Positions 13,095 to 13,242 of a DNA stretch of 13,242 nt are shown here, piece after piece. The translations under genes were made by a program, and so were the position numbers. This DNA is from an uncultured Clostridia bacterium (GTDB taxonomy: Bacteria > Bacillota > Clostridia > Christensenellales > Aristaeellaceae). Under the pieces are notes generated by a model that saw nothing but the letters and a program-made list of their open reading frames with translations, did not search any database and was not told the DNA's origin. The DNA lies in assembly GCA_934643825.1 (NCBI GenBank), contig CAKUCW010000051.1, positions 1 to 13,242 on the forward strand, in the 5' to 3' direction. Within the stretch, counting starts at the first letter, position 1. Each line of letters begins with the position of its first letter.

Positions 13095-13242
13095 TTGGGC
13101 TGCCGCCCAAACCCGCTTGGGGATTTCATCCCCAAACCCCATCTTCCGCTTCGCGGCGGTTATAAGAGGGGTTAGAGGAATCAGGGGACGCTTCGCTTCC
13201 TGATTCTCGTTTTTAGGTATGCTTCGCAATGGGGGACGATTG
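13095..13242. repeat. Diverged copy of the multi-palindrome repeat, running off the window
   Basis: The same elements occur in the same cyclic order as in the 6095-6563 array: TTGGGCTGCCGCCCAA (13095-13110), TTGGGGAT with ATCCCCAA (13117-13124 and 13128-13135), a CTTCCGCTTCGCGGCGGTT block, then GAATCAGG...CCTGATTC and a T-rich stretch. The last bases (ACGATTG) repeat those before 13095 (ACGATTTG), so a second tandem unit probably starts at the window edge. Confidence 0.75.

Noticed and set aside
12226..13110. Minus-strand open frame of 294 codons opposite the response regulator
   Set aside because: Antisense shadow; it starts inside the repeat at the right edge and has no ribosome binding site.

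Overview
The window looks like a piece of a moderately GC-rich chromosome from an anaerobic Clostridia-type Firmicute (Bacillota), probably an uncultured gut lineage. This is inferred from strong AGGAGG ribosome binding sites, a single-chain PurL with a fused glutaminase domain, a pyrophosphate-type phosphofructokinase, a SpoIIQ-like M23 protein and a type I toxin-antitoxin layout typical of Firmicutes. No species can be named from the sequence alone.

Layout, left to right. (1) 1-266: a 43-codon membrane peptide gene, not described by long-ORF calling, with its own terminator. A convergent antisense RNA unit (consensus promoter plus intrinsic terminator) overlaps its 3' half; together they look like a type I toxin-antitoxin module. 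(2) 370-2100, minus strand: a membrane-anchored, SpoIIQ-like M23 metallopeptidase and a TraX-family membrane protein, separated by a terminator. In both genes the only codon at proper distance from a strong Shine-Dalgarno sequence is ACG. (3) 2169-6075: purL with a clear promoter, GTG start and terminator. (4) 6095-6563: three tandem copies of a ~155-bp repeat made of stacked palindromes. A related copy, the start of a further array, lies at the right edge (13095-13242). (5) 6620-7885: a PPi-type phosphofructokinase gene with its own promoter. (6) 7956-10628: an ABC importer operon of the nitrate/sulfonate/taurine class (permease, ATPase, hairpin, binding protein, terminator). (7) 10824-13078: a two-component system, a seven-helix sensor kinase and a LuxR-type response regulator, ending in a terminator and followed by the second repeat array.

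Functionally, purL and the phosphofructokinase are housekeeping metabolism. The importer and the two-component system are adjacent and co-directional. The kinase may sense the importer's substrate or control it, but the ligand cannot be read from the sequence and a strong terminator separates the two units. The most unusual points are the compact sense/antisense toxin module, the paired ACG start sites and the structured tandem repeats with compensatory arm changes.
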